A DNA stretch of 38,826 bases, taken from Oerskovia douganii (lineage in GTDB: Bacteria; Actinomycetota; Actinomycetes; Actinomycetales; Cellulomonadaceae). Of this stretch, positions 19,000 to 28,675 are shown one piece after another. The position numbers and the translations under genes are program-made. The stretch is taken from NCBI RefSeq assembly GCF_015142735.1, contig NZ_JACSPN010000031.1, forward strand, positions 5,614 through 44,439, read 5' to 3'. The notes beneath the pieces are model-generated. The model saw nothing but the letters and a program-made list of their open reading frames with translations. It did not search any database and was not told the origin of the DNA. Position 1 is the first letter of the stretch; every line of letters begins with the position of its first letter.

Positions 19000-19164
19000 C
19001 CCTCCAGGGTGCCCTCCGCGCGCGGGTTCCACCGGGCGGCCGTCCGTGCGGCCACCGGGGTCCACGGGACGTCCACCGGGCGTCCCCACCCGCGGCCCGG
19101 CGCTGTGCGGCGCGTCACGGCCGCGCGGAGGATGGGTCCTGGGCCCCGCGCGGTTGCTACGGGT

Positions 19165-20406
19165 GTGAGCACCTCGACCGCACCGGTCCCCTACGACGTC
19201 GACGTCCTCGTGGTGGGCGCGGGCCAGGCCGGTCTCTCGGCCGCGTTCCACCTGCGGCGCCGGGGGTTCGTCCCGCTCGGGCGCGACGGCCGCCCGTCCG
19301 GGCCCGACGGCGGCGCCTCCCCGGGCACGCCCCGCACCTCCGTGGTGCTCGACGCCGCGCCCGCGCCCGGCGGTGCGTGGCAGTTCCGCTGGCCCTCCCT
19401 CACCATGGCGCAGACGCACGCGGTGCACGACCTGCCCGGCCTGGCCCTCGACGCGGGCGACCCGCAGGAGAGCGCGAGCACCGCCGTCGGGCGGTACTTC
19501 GGGGCGTACGAGCAGGTCAACGACCTGCGCGTGCTGCGCCCGGTCGCGGTGCGCACGGTGCGCGACGACCCGGCGGGTGTGCTGCTCGTCGAGGCGACCA
19601 CGCCCGACGGGCCCGTGACCTGGCGCGCCCGGACGCTCGTCAACGCGACCGGCACGTGGACCAGGCCCTTCTGGCCCTGGTACCCGGGTCGCGAGACGTT
19701 CGCGGGCACGCAGCTCCACACGCACGACTTCCGGCGGGCCGAGGACTTCACCGGTCGGCGCGTGGTCGTCGTGGGCGGGGGTGCGTCCGCGACGCAGCTC
19801 CTGCTCCAGATCGCGCCGCACGCGACCTCGACCACGTGGGTCACGCGGCGCGAGCCCGTGTGGGTCGGCGGCCCGTTCGACGCGGACCGGGGGCGCGACG
19901 CGGTCGCGCTGGTCGACGAGAGGACGCGCGCGGGCCTCGTGCCGGAGTCGGTCGTGTCCGTCACGGGCCTGCCGCTCACGCCCGCGTACGAGGCCGGCAT
20001 CGCGTCGGGCGTCCTGCGTCGCCTGCCCGTGTTCTCGCGCGTCGTGCCCGACGGCGTCGCGTGGGACGAGGGGGTCCGTCCCGACGGCGTGACGCACCAG
20101 GGCGCCGACGTGATCCTGTGGGCGACGGGCTTCCGGGCAGCGCTCGACCACCTCGCGCCGCTCGGGCTGCGGGGACCCGGCGGCGGGATCGTCATGGACG
20201 GTCCGACCGTGGTCGCCGACCCGCGCGTCCAGCTCGTCGGGTACGGGCCCAGCGCGTCGACCGTCGGGGCGAACCGGGCCGGGCGCGAGGCGGTGCGTGC
20301 CGTGCTGCGCGTGCTGGACGACCGGGCGGCAGCACCGGCAGGGCCCGGCGGTCTCGTCCGGTCCGACGGCCCGGTCGTGGGGCCCGCCGCTAGGCTGCCG
20401 AGGTGA
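19165..20406 (+). CDS. FAD-dependent oxidoreductase (flavin monooxygenase-like)
   Basis: A 413-residue soluble flavoprotein. An N-terminal Rossmann motif for FAD (VVGAGQAGLSAAFHL) is followed by an apparent Pro/Gly-rich insertion (about residues 35-60, with PSGPDGGASPG). NATGTWTRPFWPWYPGRETF, a second dinucleotide motif VVVGGGASATQLL for NADPH, and a closing ATGF...GYGPSASTVGANRAGR come next. The layout matches small FMO/thioredoxin-reductase-like monooxygenases; the substrate is unknown. GTG at 19165 gives a clean N-terminus, with no clear ribosome site. The stop overlaps the start of the next MFS gene (GTGA), suggesting an enzyme-plus-exporter pair. Confidence 0.88.
   Translation: MSTSTAPVPYDVDVLVVGAGQAGLSAAFHLRRRGFVPLGRDGRPSGPDGGASPGTPRTSVVLDAAPAPGGAWQFRWPSLTMAQTHAVHDLPGLALDAGDPQESASTAVGRYFGAYEQVNDLRVLRPVAVRTVRDDPAGVLLVEATTPDGPVTWRARTLVNATGTWTRPFWPWYPGRETFAGTQLHTHDFRRAEDFTGRRVVVVGGGASATQLLLQIAPHATSTTWVTRREPVWVGGPFDADRGRDAVALVDERTRAGLVPESVVSVTGLPLTPAYEAGIASGVLRRLPVFSRVVPDGVAWDEGVRPDGVTHQGADVILWATGFRAALDHLAPLGLRGPGGGIVMDGPTVVADPRVQLVGYGPSASTVGANRAGREAVRAVLRVLDDRAAAPAGPGGLVRSDGPVVGPAARLPR
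20391..20396 (+). promoter_or_regulatory. Leaderless -10 box TAGGCT inside the FAD gene
   Basis: TAGGCT lies 6 nt before the GTG at 20403. It is a possible internal promoter giving the transporter its own leaderless transcript in addition to read-through. Confidence 0.45.
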
Positions 20407-21731
20407 CCACCGCCCCCCTGCCCGAGCCCAGCGACGACCCGGCCGGGCGCCCCGTCGACCACGTGCAGCGCAGGACCGTCGCGGTCCTCGCGACGAGCCA
20501 GGTCCTCGGCGGGATCGGGGTCGCGACCGGCATCGCCGTGAGCTCGCTCATCGCGTCCGAGCTGTCGGGCTCCGACGCGGTCGCGGGCCTCGCCCAGACC
20601 ACGGCCGTCGTGGGTGCCGCGATCGTCGCCCTGCCGCTCTCGCGCCTCGCCGAACGCCACGGCCGACGCCGCTCGCTCACCACGGGCTACGTCGTCGCGT
20701 TCCTCGGGGCGCTCCTCGCCGCGGCCGCGACCATGCTCCAGACGTGGCCGCTGCTGCTCGCCGGGATGCTGCTGTTCGGCGCGGGCTCCGCGACCGGGCT
20801 CGCCTCCCGGTTCACCGCGACCGACCTGGCCCGCCCCGAACGTCGCGCCACCGACCTCTCGGTCGTCATCTGGGCGACCACGATCGGGTCCGTCCTCGGA
20901 CCCAACCTCGCGGGTGCGACCGAGAACCTCGGTCTGCTGCCTGCGCCCGGCGGGGCGCACGGCACGTCGGCGGCACCCCTGCTCGTCGCGTCGCTCGCGT
21001 TCGCCGCCGCCGCGCTGTCCGTCTGGCTGCTCCTGCGCCCCGACCCGCTGCACGTGGCCGCAGCCCGGGCGGCCGCGGGTCGCGCGACGGCAGGGGAACC
21101 CGCCCCCGTGCCTCCCCGTCCCGGCTTCCGTGCCGGTCTCGCCGCCGGGTGGGTCGTGATCCGCGCGTCCACGACCGCGCAGCTCGCGCTCGCGGCGATC
21201 GTCGTGAGCCACCTCGTCATGGTCGGGCTCATGTCCATGACGCCCGTGCACATGGGGCACGGCGGCGCCAGCCTGCAGATCATCGGGATCGTCATCAGCG
21301 CGCACATCGCCGGCATGTACGTGCTGAGTCCCCTCATCGGGTGGGCCGCGGACAGGGTCGGGCACGCGCGCGTCCTCGCGGTGGGCGGCGTCGTCCTGCT
21401 CGTCTCGGCCGTGATCGTCGCCGGCGCCCCGAGCGACGACTCGGCGCGGCTCACGGTCGGGCTCGTGCTGCTGGGCGTGGGCTGGTCGTTCGGGCTGGTC
21501 GCCGGGTCGGCGCTGCTCATCGACGCGACCCCCGCGGCCGACCGGACCCAGGTCCAGGGGCTCTCGGACTTCGCGATGAACCTCGGTGGTGCGGCCGGCG
21601 GTGTGCTCGCGGGCGTCGTCATCGCGGTCTCGTCCTACGCCGCGCTGGGGTGGGGGGCCGCGGCGCTGCTCGTCGTGTACCTCGTGGTGGTCGCGGGGCG
21701 GCTGCTGCGCGCGCCGCGCGTCGCGACCTAG
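20403..21731 (+). CDS. MFS transporter, 12 TM
   Basis: A 442-residue major-facilitator protein with twelve predicted membrane segments. Motif A is SRLAERHGRRRSL after helix 2 and its repeat IGWAADRVGHARV after helix 8. A His/Gly-rich stretch, MTPVHMGHGGASLQIIG, lies in the second half. The N-terminus (about 25 residues) is cytoplasmic. It belongs to the drug/metabolite exporter type; the substrate is unknown. The GTG start overlaps the preceding FAD oxidoreductase stop by 4 nt, so the two probably act on a common compound. A hairpin follows before the convergent GNAT gene. Confidence 0.9.
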   Translation: MTTAPLPEPSDDPAGRPVDHVQRRTVAVLATSQVLGGIGVATGIAVSSLIASELSGSDAVAGLAQTTAVVGAAIVALPLSRLAERHGRRRSLTTGYVVAFLGALLAAAATMLQTWPLLLAGMLLFGAGSATGLASRFTATDLARPERRATDLSVVIWATTIGSVLGPNLAGATENLGLLPAPGGAHGTSAAPLLVASLAFAAAALSVWLLLRPDPLHVAAARAAAGRATAGEPAPVPPRPGFRAGLAAGWVVIRASTTAQLALAAIVVSHLVMVGLMSMTPVHMGHGGASLQIIGIVISAHIAGMYVLSPLIGWAADRVGHARVLAVGGVVLLVSAVIVAGAPSDDSARLTVGLVLLGVGWSFGLVAGSALLIDATPAADRTQVQGLSDFAMNLGGAAGGVLAGVVIAVSSYAALGWGAAALLVVYLVVVAGRLLRAPRVAT

Positions 21732-21763
21732 GAGGGGTGCTCGGGGCGCCCTTGCCCCGGGCG

Positions 21764-21803
21764 GTCAGGACCAGCGTGGTGCAGAGGCAGCACTCGTCCT
21801 GAC
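21764..21803. terminator. Bidirectional hairpin between MFS and GNAT genes
   Basis: GTCAGGAC (21764-21771) and GTCCTGAC (21796-21803) form a perfect 8-bp outer stem, with a GTGC/GCAC inner pairing. It sits between convergent stops at 21731 and 21860. Confidence 0.6.
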
Positions 21804-21859
21804 GCAGGTGGTGCCGGGACGCGCGAGCGGCTGTGGGCCGACGGTCCTGGCACGGGCTC

Positions 21860-22513
21860 TCAGCGCCCGCCGAGCTGCTTGTAGAAGATCGTCGTCGACA
21901 CGAGCGCACCGCCCGCGACCTTCGCGTACCCCGGGACGGCCCCGACCTCGGACCAGCCCCAGCGGCGGTACAGCGACTCCGCGAGGCTGCCCGTCTCGGT
22001 GTCGAGCGTCAGCAGGGTGAGTCCCTCGGCGCGCGCGTAGCGCTCGATCGCGACCATGAGCCCCGGCGCGAACCGGTTCCCGCGCGCCTCCCGGTGCACG
22101 AGGACCTTGACCACCTGGGCGCGGTGCGCACCGTTGGCCTGCGGCGTCAGGGCGAGCGACGCCGTCGTGACGATCCGGCCCGCGTCGTCCCGCCCGACCC
22201 ACGTGCGGTGGTCCGGGTCCGCGAGGAACGCCGACCACCACGCCGTCGCCTGCTCCGTGGTCGGCGCCTTGACCCAGCCGACGCTCGCGCCGCCCTGCAC
22301 GCAGTCGACCAGCACGTCCGCGAGGCGCGACAGGTCCGTGGTCCGCGCCACGAGGCTGTCGAGGAGCGAGAGCCCCGTCGACGGTGCGGTCGGCGGGCCG
22401 GGCCGGCCGGAGCCACCCTGGCGTCCTGGCCGGACCGCGGTCCCGCCGCGCGGGGACGAGGAGAGGAGCGCGCCACCGCCGGGCGCCGGGAAGGTGAGGG
22501 GTTCGATCCGCAT
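21860..22513 (-). CDS. GNAT-family N-acetyltransferase
   Basis: A 217-residue protein. A disordered Gly/Pro/Ser-rich N-terminus of about 45 residues precedes a single GNAT domain. Its acetyl-CoA core is AQVVKVLVHREARGNRFAPGLM, followed by LTLLTLDTETGSLAESLYRRWGWSEVG and the closing strand STTIFYK. These features are typical of small-molecule acetyltransferases that modify amines or antibiotics; the substrate is unknown. The ATG at 22513 lies 6 nt after a leaderless -10 box. It is monocistronic and convergent with the MFS gene. Confidence 0.87.
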   Translation of the reverse strand: MRIEPLTFPAPGGGALLSSSPRGGTAVRPGRQGGSGRPGPPTAPSTGLSLLDSLVARTTDLSRLADVLVDCVQGGASVGWVKAPTTEQATAWWSAFLADPDHRTWVGRDDAGRIVTTASLALTPQANGAHRAQVVKVLVHREARGNRFAPGLMVAIERYARAEGLTLLTLDTETGSLAESLYRRWGWSEVGAVPGYAKVAGGALVSTTIFYKQLGGR

Positions 22514-22519
22514 GCCGTC

Positions 22520-22525
22520 ACGCTA
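22520..22525 (-). promoter_or_regulatory. Leaderless -10 box TAGCGT
   Basis: On the minus strand TAGCGT ends 6 nt before the GNAT ATG at 22513, without a Shine-Dalgarno sequence. Confidence 0.55.
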
Positions 22526-22707
22526 GCCACGGTGCGTTTCGACCCCGTGAACGGCAGGGGTTCTCCCCGTGTCCGGACGGACGCGAGCCCGGCACCGTGT
22601 CGCGCCGACGGCGCGGGGCGTGCGTCTGCCGGGTCCGGCCGCGAGCGGGTCGCCGCGCGGCGCGGGCCCCTGCCGGGGAGACTGGGCACGACCCCACAGG
22701 AGGCCCC

Positions 22708-23562
22708 GTGTTCCTCAGCCTGCTCGCCGCCGTGACCGCAGCGGTCGGCTACGGCGTCAGCACCGTCATGCAGGCCGTCGCGGCCCGCCGCGCGCGGGGC
22801 CTCGCGGTCGTGCTCCAGCCCCTCGTGATCCTCGCGTTCACGGTCGACCTGGTCTCGTGGCTGTTCTCGCTCGTCGCTCTCGACCACCTGCCGCTGTTCG
22901 TGGTCCAGGCCGTGCTCGCGAGCTCGCTCGTCGTGACGGTCCTGCTCGCGAGGGTGTTCCTGTCGGTGCCCATGCGGCGGATCGACGTCGCCGCGATGGC
23001 CGCGATCGTGGCCGCCCTCGTGGTCCTGGGGATCGCGGGCGGCGAGCAGCCCGCGCCCGTGCCGCCCGACTGGTTCACGCCCGTCCTCATCGGGGTGGCC
23101 GGGGGGCTCGCGGTCGTCGCGCTGGTCTTCTACAAGGCCGGGACGCCCGTGCTGCTCGCGGTGATCGGCGCGCTCGGCTACTCGGGGGCGGCCGTCGCGG
23201 CGCGCGGCGCGCACGCCTCGGGCGACCTCTGGGACACGGTCCTGCAGCCGCTCGCGATCGCGATCGTGCTGTTCGGGGTCGTGGGCGCGCTCGCGTACCT
23301 GCGCTCGCTCGAACGGGGCAAGGTCGGGACGAACGCCGCGATCCTCTCGGTGATCGAGGTCGTGGTGCCCGGGGCCGTCGGCATCGCGGTGCTGGGCGAC
23401 ACGATCCGCTCGGGATGGGACCCGGCGGTCGTCGTCGCGGCGCTCGTCGCGCTCGCGGGCTGCGTGGTCCTCGCGACGAGCCCCGCGAACGAGGCGGCCG
23501 AGGCCGGGGAGGCGAGCGACGGCGTCGGGCCGTCGACGGACGCGACGGCCGAGCCGGCGTAG
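22708..23562 (+). CDS. DMT/EamA-like membrane transporter
   Basis: A 284-residue protein with nine or ten hydrophobic helices and little else outside the membrane. It resembles small-molecule DMT/EamA-type transporters found in actinomycetes: two five-helix halves, with the pattern LVALDHLPLFVVQAVLASSLV in the first and LRSLERGKVGTNAAILSVIEVVVP in the second. The C-terminus is an Ala/Glu/Gly-rich tail. GTG at 22708 follows AGGAGG by 4 nt; longer in-frame starts lack a ribosome site. The substrate is unknown. The stop lies at the edge of a 27-bp inverted repeat. Confidence 0.85.
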   Translation: MFLSLLAAVTAAVGYGVSTVMQAVAARRARGLAVVLQPLVILAFTVDLVSWLFSLVALDHLPLFVVQAVLASSLVVTVLLARVFLSVPMRRIDVAAMAAIVAALVVLGIAGGEQPAPVPPDWFTPVLIGVAGGLAVVALVFYKAGTPVLLAVIGALGYSGAAVAARGAHASGDLWDTVLQPLAIAIVLFGVVGALAYLRSLERGKVGTNAAILSVIEVVVPGAVGIAVLGDTIRSGWDPAVVVAALVALAGCVVLATSPANEAAEAGEASDGVGPSTDATAEPA

Positions 23563-23629
23563 GGTGCCGAACCCGAGGTCGGTCAGGCGACAAGGGGCAG
23601 TTGCCTGACCGACCTCGGGTTCGGCACCC
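23562..23629. terminator. Very long bidirectional hairpin between EamA-like gene and acsA
   Basis: Two perfect 27-bp complementary arms (23562-23588 and 23603-23629; the first begins GGGTGCCGAACCCGAGG) flank a 14-nt loop. The left arm starts at the last base of the EamA-like stop codon, and the right arm ends 5 bp before the acsA stop. It is far longer than an ordinary terminator stem. Confidence 0.8.
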
Positions 23630-23633
23630 GCGG

Positions 23634-25676
23634 TCAGTCCTCCGAGCCCGCCGGCTTCGCGAGGCCCGACGCGATGAGCGTCATGACCGACGAGTCCGCG
23701 AGCGTCGTCGCGTCCCCGACCGTGCGGTTCTCGGCGACGTCGCGCAGCAGGCGCCGCATGATCTTGCCCGACCGCGTCTTGGGCAGCTCGGGCACCACGA
23801 GGATCTTGCGAGGCTTCGCGATGGGCCCGATCTCCTTGGCCACGTGGTTGCGCAGCTCGAGCTCGACGGCCGCGGCTCCGTCCGGGTCCGCCGCTCGGGC
23901 GGCGTGCTCGCCGCGCAGGATGACGAACGCGACGACCGCCTGCCCCGTGAGCTCGTCCGTGGCGCCCACGACCGCGGCCTCCGCGACGAGCGGGTTCGAG
24001 ACGAGGGCGGACTCGATCTCCGTGGTCGACAGGCGGTGGCCCGAGACGTTCATGACGTCGTCGACGCGGCCGAGCAGCCAGATGTCGCCGTCCTCGTCCT
24101 TCTTGGCGCCGTCGCCCGCGAAGTAGATGCCGGGGAAGCGTGACCAGTACGTGTCCTTGAAGCGCTCGAGGTCTCCCCAGATGCCGCGCAGCATGGACGG
24201 CCACGGCTCGGACAGGACCAGGTAGCCGCCGCCACCGTTCGGGACCGGCTGCGCGTTGTCGTCGACGACGTCCGCGACGATGCCCGGCAGCGGGACCTGG
24301 GCCGAGCCCGGCTTGGTCGCGGTGACGCCCGGCAGCGGCGAGATCATGATCGCGCCCGTCTCCGTCTGCCACCACGTGTCGACGATCGGGGCCTTGTCGC
24401 CACCGATGACGCGGCGGTACCACATCCACGCCTCGGGGTTGATGGACTCGCCGACCGATCCCAGGACCCGCAGGCTCGTGAGGTCGAACTTGTTCGGGAT
24501 CTCCTCGCCCCACTTCATGCAGGCGCGGATCGCGGTGGGCGCGGTGTAGAAGATCGAGACCTTGTACTTCTCGATGATCTCCCACCAGCGGCCCTGGTGA
24601 GGGGAGTCGGGGGTGCCCTCGTAGATGACCTGGGTCGCGCCGTTGAGCAGCGGGCCGTAGGTCACGTAGGAGTGGCCCGTGACCCAGCCGATGTCCGCGG
24701 TGCACCAGTAGACGTCGGACTCGGCCTTGAGGTCGAACACGTTCTTGTGCGTGTACGCGGCCTGCGTCAGGTAGCCGCCGGTCGTGTGCAGGATGCCCTT
24801 GGGCTTCCCGGTGGTGCCGGACGTGTAGAGGATGAACAGCGGGTGCTCGGCCTCGACCCACACGGGGGTGTGCTGGACGTCGGCCGCCTCGAGGGCGTCG
24901 TGCCACCAGACGTCGCGTCCCTGCGTCCACTCGACGTCCTGCTCGGTGCGGCGCACCACCAGGACGTGCTCGACCGTGGTGGGCGCGGCGCCCTCCTTGG
25001 GGGCGAGGGCCTCGTCGACAGCGGGCTTGAGCGCCGACGCGGACCCGCGGCGGTAGCCGCCGTCCGCCGTGATGACGACCTTGGCCTCGGCGTCCGCGAT
25101 GCGGCTGCGCAGCGCGTCGGCCGAGAAGCCGCCGAACACGACCGAGTGCGGGGCGCCGATGCGGGCGCAGGCCAGCATGGCGACGACGGCCTCGACGACC
25201 ATGGGCAGGTAGATGACGACGCGGTCGCCCGTGGTCACGCCGAGCGCGTTCAGCGCGTTGGCCGCGCGCGAGACCTCGCGCTGCAGGTCCGCGTACGTGA
25301 CGGTGCGCGTGTCGCCGGGCTCGCCCTCGAAGTGGATCGCGACGCGGTCGCCGTTGCCGGCCTCGACGTGGCGGTCCACCGCGTTGTAGGCCGCGTTGAG
25401 CGTGCCGTCGCCGAACCAGCGCGCGACGGGCGCGTTCGACCAGTCGAGCGTCTCGGTGAAGGGCGTCCTCCACGACACGAGCTCGGTGGCCTGGCGTGCC
25501 CAGAACGCGAGACGGTCGGCCCTGGCCTCGTCGTACAGCGCCGGCTGGGCGTTGGCCTGGGCGGCGAACTCGGGGCTGGGCGGGAAGCTGCGCTCCTCGT
25601 GGAGGAGGTTCTCCAGACCCGGGGACCCGGCCTGCCCGTCGACCCTGGTCTCGGTGGTGGTCACATTCTCAGGCAC
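23634..25676 (-). CDS. acsA: Acetyl-coenzyme A synthetase
   Basis: A 680-residue AMP-forming acetyl-CoA synthetase that converts acetate, ATP and CoA to acetyl-CoA. Motifs include the P-loop [11 protein letters not shown], the acyl-adenylate region [15 protein letters not shown], the hinge region [17 protein letters not shown], and the C-terminal [15 protein letters not shown]638 in that last motif is the lysine acetylated in regulated Acs enzymes. Length is complete. The GTG start at 25676 has GGAGG 6 nt upstream. It is monocistronic, divergent from the ABC importer operon and convergent with the EamA-like gene. Confidence 0.97.
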   Translation of the reverse strand: MPENVTTTETRVDGQAGSPGLENLLHEERSFPPSPEFAAQANAQPALYDEARADRLAFWARQATELVSWRTPFTETLDWSNAPVARWFGDGTLNAAYNAVDRHVEAGNGDRVAIHFEGEPGDTRTVTYADLQREVSRAANALNALGVTTGDRVVIYLPMVVEAVVAMLACARIGAPHSVVFGGFSADALRSRIADAEAKVVITADGGYRRGSASALKPAVDEALAPKEGAAPTTVEHVLVVRRTEQDVEWTQGRDVWWHDALEAADVQHTPVWVEAEHPLFILYTSGTTGKPKGILHTTGGYLTQAAYTHKNVFDLKAESDVYWCTADIGWVTGHSYVTYGPLLNGATQVIYEGTPDSPHQGRWWEIIEKYKVSIFYTAPTAIRACMKWGEEIPNKFDLTSLRVLGSVGESINPEAWMWYRRVIGGDKAPIVDTWWQTETGAIMISPLPGVTATKPGSAQVPLPGIVADVVDDNAQPVPNGGGGYLVLSEPWPSMLRGIWGDLERFKDTYWSRFPGIYFAGDGAKKDEDGDIWLLGRVDDVMNVSGHRLSTTEIESALVSNPLVAEAAVVGATDELTGQAVVAFVILRGEHAARAADPDGAAAVELELRNHVAKEIGPIAKPRKILVVPELPKTRSGKIMRRLLRDVAENRTVGDATTLADSSVMTLIASGLAKPAGSED

Positions 25677-25906
25677 TCTTACCTCCGGTGCGCATCGACT
25701 CTGGTGCGGGGCTCGTGACGTGGGGTCCCTCCGGCCGGTTGCGAGGAGGCCGGGAGGGGGCGAGACACGTCGAGCGACGGGGCCTGTCCTGCCCCGACCG
25801 GGCCGAGTCTAGACCCGATCGGGTGACCCGCGTCACTGTCTTCCGAAATGGGAGAAGGTGCTGACAAAAGCCCACGAGCCGTCGCGCGCGCTGCGAAGGG
25901 AACGTC

Positions 25907-27547
25907 GTGGCGCGATCTCGAGCAGTACGTCCTGTCCTCCCGGTGATCGCCCTGAGCGGCGCGCTGGTCCTCGCCTCGTGCACCGCCCCCGGAGGGAGTA
26001 CCGGCGGCGGGAGCGCCGCGGGGGCCGACAGCACCGACGGCATCGTCCTCGCGGACGGCTACGAGCTGGGCGGGTACAACCCCGTCGCGGGCTTCGGGGC
26101 CGCGGGCGAGGCCAAGATGTACGACGGCCTGGTCCGACTGACCGGAGGCGAGGGGATGCCGGGGTTCGAGCCCGCGCTCGCCGCCGAGCTGCCCACGGCG
26201 AACGAGGACGCGACCGTGTGGACCGTGACGCTCCGACCGGGCGTGACGTTCTCCGACGGGAGCACCCTCGGCCCCGAGGACGTCGTGGCGACGTACGAGG
26301 CGATCCTCGACCCGGCGTCCGCGTCGGAGGCGCGCTCGTCGTTCGACATGATCGAGGAGGTCGTCCAGACCGGCGACGACACGGTCGAGCTCCGTCTCGC
26401 GTACTCCTACGCGCCGCTCCTGACGAAGATGCTCATCGGCATCGTCCCGTCGGAGGCCGTCGCGACCCCGGGCCTCGCTGCCGAGTCCCCCCTCAACACC
26501 GAGCCGGTCGGCACGGGCCCCTACACGCTCGTCGACCTGTCCCCGGACCGTGCGGTCCTCGAGGCCAACGAGGACTACTGGGACGGCGCACCCGAGGTCA
26601 AGAGGCTCACCCTGCTCTACGTCCCCGACGACAACTCGCGCGCGCAGCGCATGGCCTCGGGGGAGATCGACGGAACCAACCTGCCGCCCCTGCTCGCGAA
26701 CACGTTCGAGGGCAAGGACGGCACGACCGTCACCGCGCACACCTCGGCCGACTGGCGCGGCCTCTCGCTCCCCACGGACAACCCCGTCTCGGGGGACCCG
26801 GCGGTACGCATGGCGCTCAACCTGGCAGCGGACCGGCGATCGATGATCGACAACGTCCTGGGCGGGCACGGCCGCGTGGCGGCGACCCCGTTCCCCGAGG
26901 TCTACGGCGACGCGTACGAGCCGGACGCGGTGTTCGAGCACGACCCGGCCCGGGCCGAACAGATCCTCACGGACGCAGGCTGGGTCGAGGGCGCGGACGG
27001 CATCCGCGTCAAGGACGGGCAGCGCGCGCAGATCGCTCTCATGTACAACTCGGTCGACACCGTCCGTCGCGACCTCGCCCAGGCGTTCGCGTCGGACGCG
27101 CTCGCGGTGGGCGTCGAGGTGAACCTCGAGGCGCTGTCCTGGGACCGGATCGACCCGCGCATCAACACCGACTCGACCCTCCTGGGCGGCGGCGACGAGC
27201 CGTTCGACCCCGACACCCAGGCCTACGGTGCCCTGAGCTCGGTGTTCGTCCAGCCGGACGTCGGCAGCGTCTACGACAACGCGAGCGACTACCAGAACGC
27301 CACGGTCGACGCCGCGCTCGAGGTCGGGCGCCGCAGCCTCGACCAGGCCGAGCGCGACGCGGCCTACCGTGAGGTCCAGGACGCGTACGTCAAGGACCCG
27401 GGATACGTGTACCTGGTCTTCCTCGACCACACGTACGTCTCGAAGGACGCGGGGTGGGACATGTCCGGCCAGGTCCTCGAACCGCACGCGCACGGGGTGA
27501 CCTGGGGCCCGTGGTGGTCGCTGCAGTCCTGGACGCGGGACCGGTGA
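25907..27547 (+). CDS. ABC importer solute-binding lipoprotein (family 5, dipeptide/nickel type)
   Basis: A 546-residue lipoprotein. A lipoprotein signal peptide ends in the lipobox LASC (C25), followed by a Gly/Ser-rich tether and an SBP_bac_5 fold. Family features are YDGLVRL, WTVTLRPGVTFSDGS, the adjacent hinge region GTGPYTL, and a late segment VDAALEVGRRSLDQAERDAAYREVQ. It captures peptides, opines or metal complexes outside the membrane; the ligand cannot be assigned. The GTG at 25907 has AAGGGA upstream. The stop overlaps the next start (GTGA, 27544-27547). It is the first gene of a five-gene importer operon. Confidence 0.93.
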   Translation: MARSRAVRPVLPVIALSGALVLASCTAPGGSTGGGSAAGADSTDGIVLADGYELGGYNPVAGFGAAGEAKMYDGLVRLTGGEGMPGFEPALAAELPTANEDATVWTVTLRPGVTFSDGSTLGPEDVVATYEAILDPASASEARSSFDMIEEVVQTGDDTVELRLAYSYAPLLTKMLIGIVPSEAVATPGLAAESPLNTEPVGTGPYTLVDLSPDRAVLEANEDYWDGAPEVKRLTLLYVPDDNSRAQRMASGEIDGTNLPPLLANTFEGKDGTTVTAHTSADWRGLSLPTDNPVSGDPAVRMALNLAADRRSMIDNVLGGHGRVAATPFPEVYGDAYEPDAVFEHDPARAEQILTDAGWVEGADGIRVKDGQRAQIALMYNSVDTVRRDLAQAFASDALAVGVEVNLEALSWDRIDPRINTDSTLLGGGDEPFDPDTQAYGALSSVFVQPDVGSVYDNASDYQNATVDAALEVGRRSLDQAERDAAYREVQDAYVKDPGYVYLVFLDHTYVSKDAGWDMSGQVLEPHAHGVTWGPWWSLQSWTRDR

Positions 27548-28675
27548 CCACGGTCCAGGCGGGGCGCGGGGAGCGCCCGGCCCCCCGGAACGGGCCAGGG
27601 GGTGGGCCCGCCGAGCCCGGCCGGTCCGGCACGGTGCCCGACGGCGCCTCCCGCCCCCCGGAGGGCGACGCACCCTCGGTGCGGGACCTGCGACGCGGGC
27701 GCCACCGTGACGTCTGGCGCATGGTGGGTCGCCGCCTCCTCTTCGTCGTGCCGGTCCTGGCCGCCGTCTCGGCCGGGCTGTTCGCGGCGGCGAGGTACTC
27801 GCCGTTCGACCCCCTGGTCGGGTACCTCGGCACCCGGTACATGACCACGAGCGAGGCCGACAAGGCGATCATCTCGGAGCAGCTGGGGTTCGAGCAGCCC
27901 TGGTACTCGACGTACGGGGGGTGGGTCCAGGACCTGTTCGGCGGGAACCTGGGCCTCTCGCGATCGTTCAACCAGCCCGTGGCGCAGGTCGTCGCCGAGC
28001 GTCTGCCGTGGACGCTGCTGCTCGCGGGGTCCGCGCTGGCGCTCGCGGTCGTGATCGCCCTGCTGCTGGGTATCACCGCGGGCGTGCGCAGCGGCGGGAT
28101 CCTCGACCGGGGGGGTCACGGCGCTGTGCGTGGTGGTGCAGGGGCTGCCACCGTTCGTCCTGTCGCTCGCCGCGATCGCGGTCTTCGCGCTCACGCTGGG
28201 GTGGCTGCCCGCTGCGGGGCTCTCGGACGCAGGCTCGGACCCGACGGCCGGGGGCGTGCTGCGCCACCTTGTCCTGCCGGTCGTGGTCCTCGCGATCTCG
28301 CAGGTGCCGTGGCTCCTGCTCGCTGTGCGCGAGTCGGTCGTGACCTCGAAGGGCGAGGACTTCGTCGCGGGGGCCGTCTCGCGAGGCGTCCCGACGCAGG
28401 TCGTCACGCGCCGTCACATCGTGCCGACGTCGCTCGCGCCGTTCGTCAACGTCGTCGGGGTGCGGCTGCCCGAGCTGGTCGTCGGGGCGGTCCTGGTCGA
28501 GGAGGTCTTCAGCTGGCCGGGTGTGGCCGGGGCGATCGTGACCTCGGCCCGCGACCTGGACATGGCGCTCCTGGCGTTCCTGACGATCGGGACGACCCTC
28601 GTGGTCATGATCGGGTCGCTCCTCGCCGACGTGGTCGTGGCCCTCGTCGATCCCCGGGTCAGCACCGATGGCTAG
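27544..28675 (+). pseudogene. DppB/NikB-like ABC permease interrupted by a frameshift
   Basis: This is the first permease of the importer. The 5' part reads MVGRRLLFVVPVLAAVSAGLF...GNLGLSRSFNQPVAQVVAERLPWTLLL in one frame up to ILDRG near 28109. The 3' part continues as VTALCVVVQGLPPFVLSL through the DppB signature ESVVTSKGEDFVAGAVSRGV to 28675 in the next frame. The switch falls exactly in a run of seven G (28109-28115); removing one G restores a continuous 376-residue protein. It is therefore a real recent lesion, a slippage site, or a sequencing error. The GTG start overlapping the previous stop gives a Pro/Gly-rich N-terminal extension of about 59 residues; an ATG at 27721 is an alternative. 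Confidence 0.85.
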
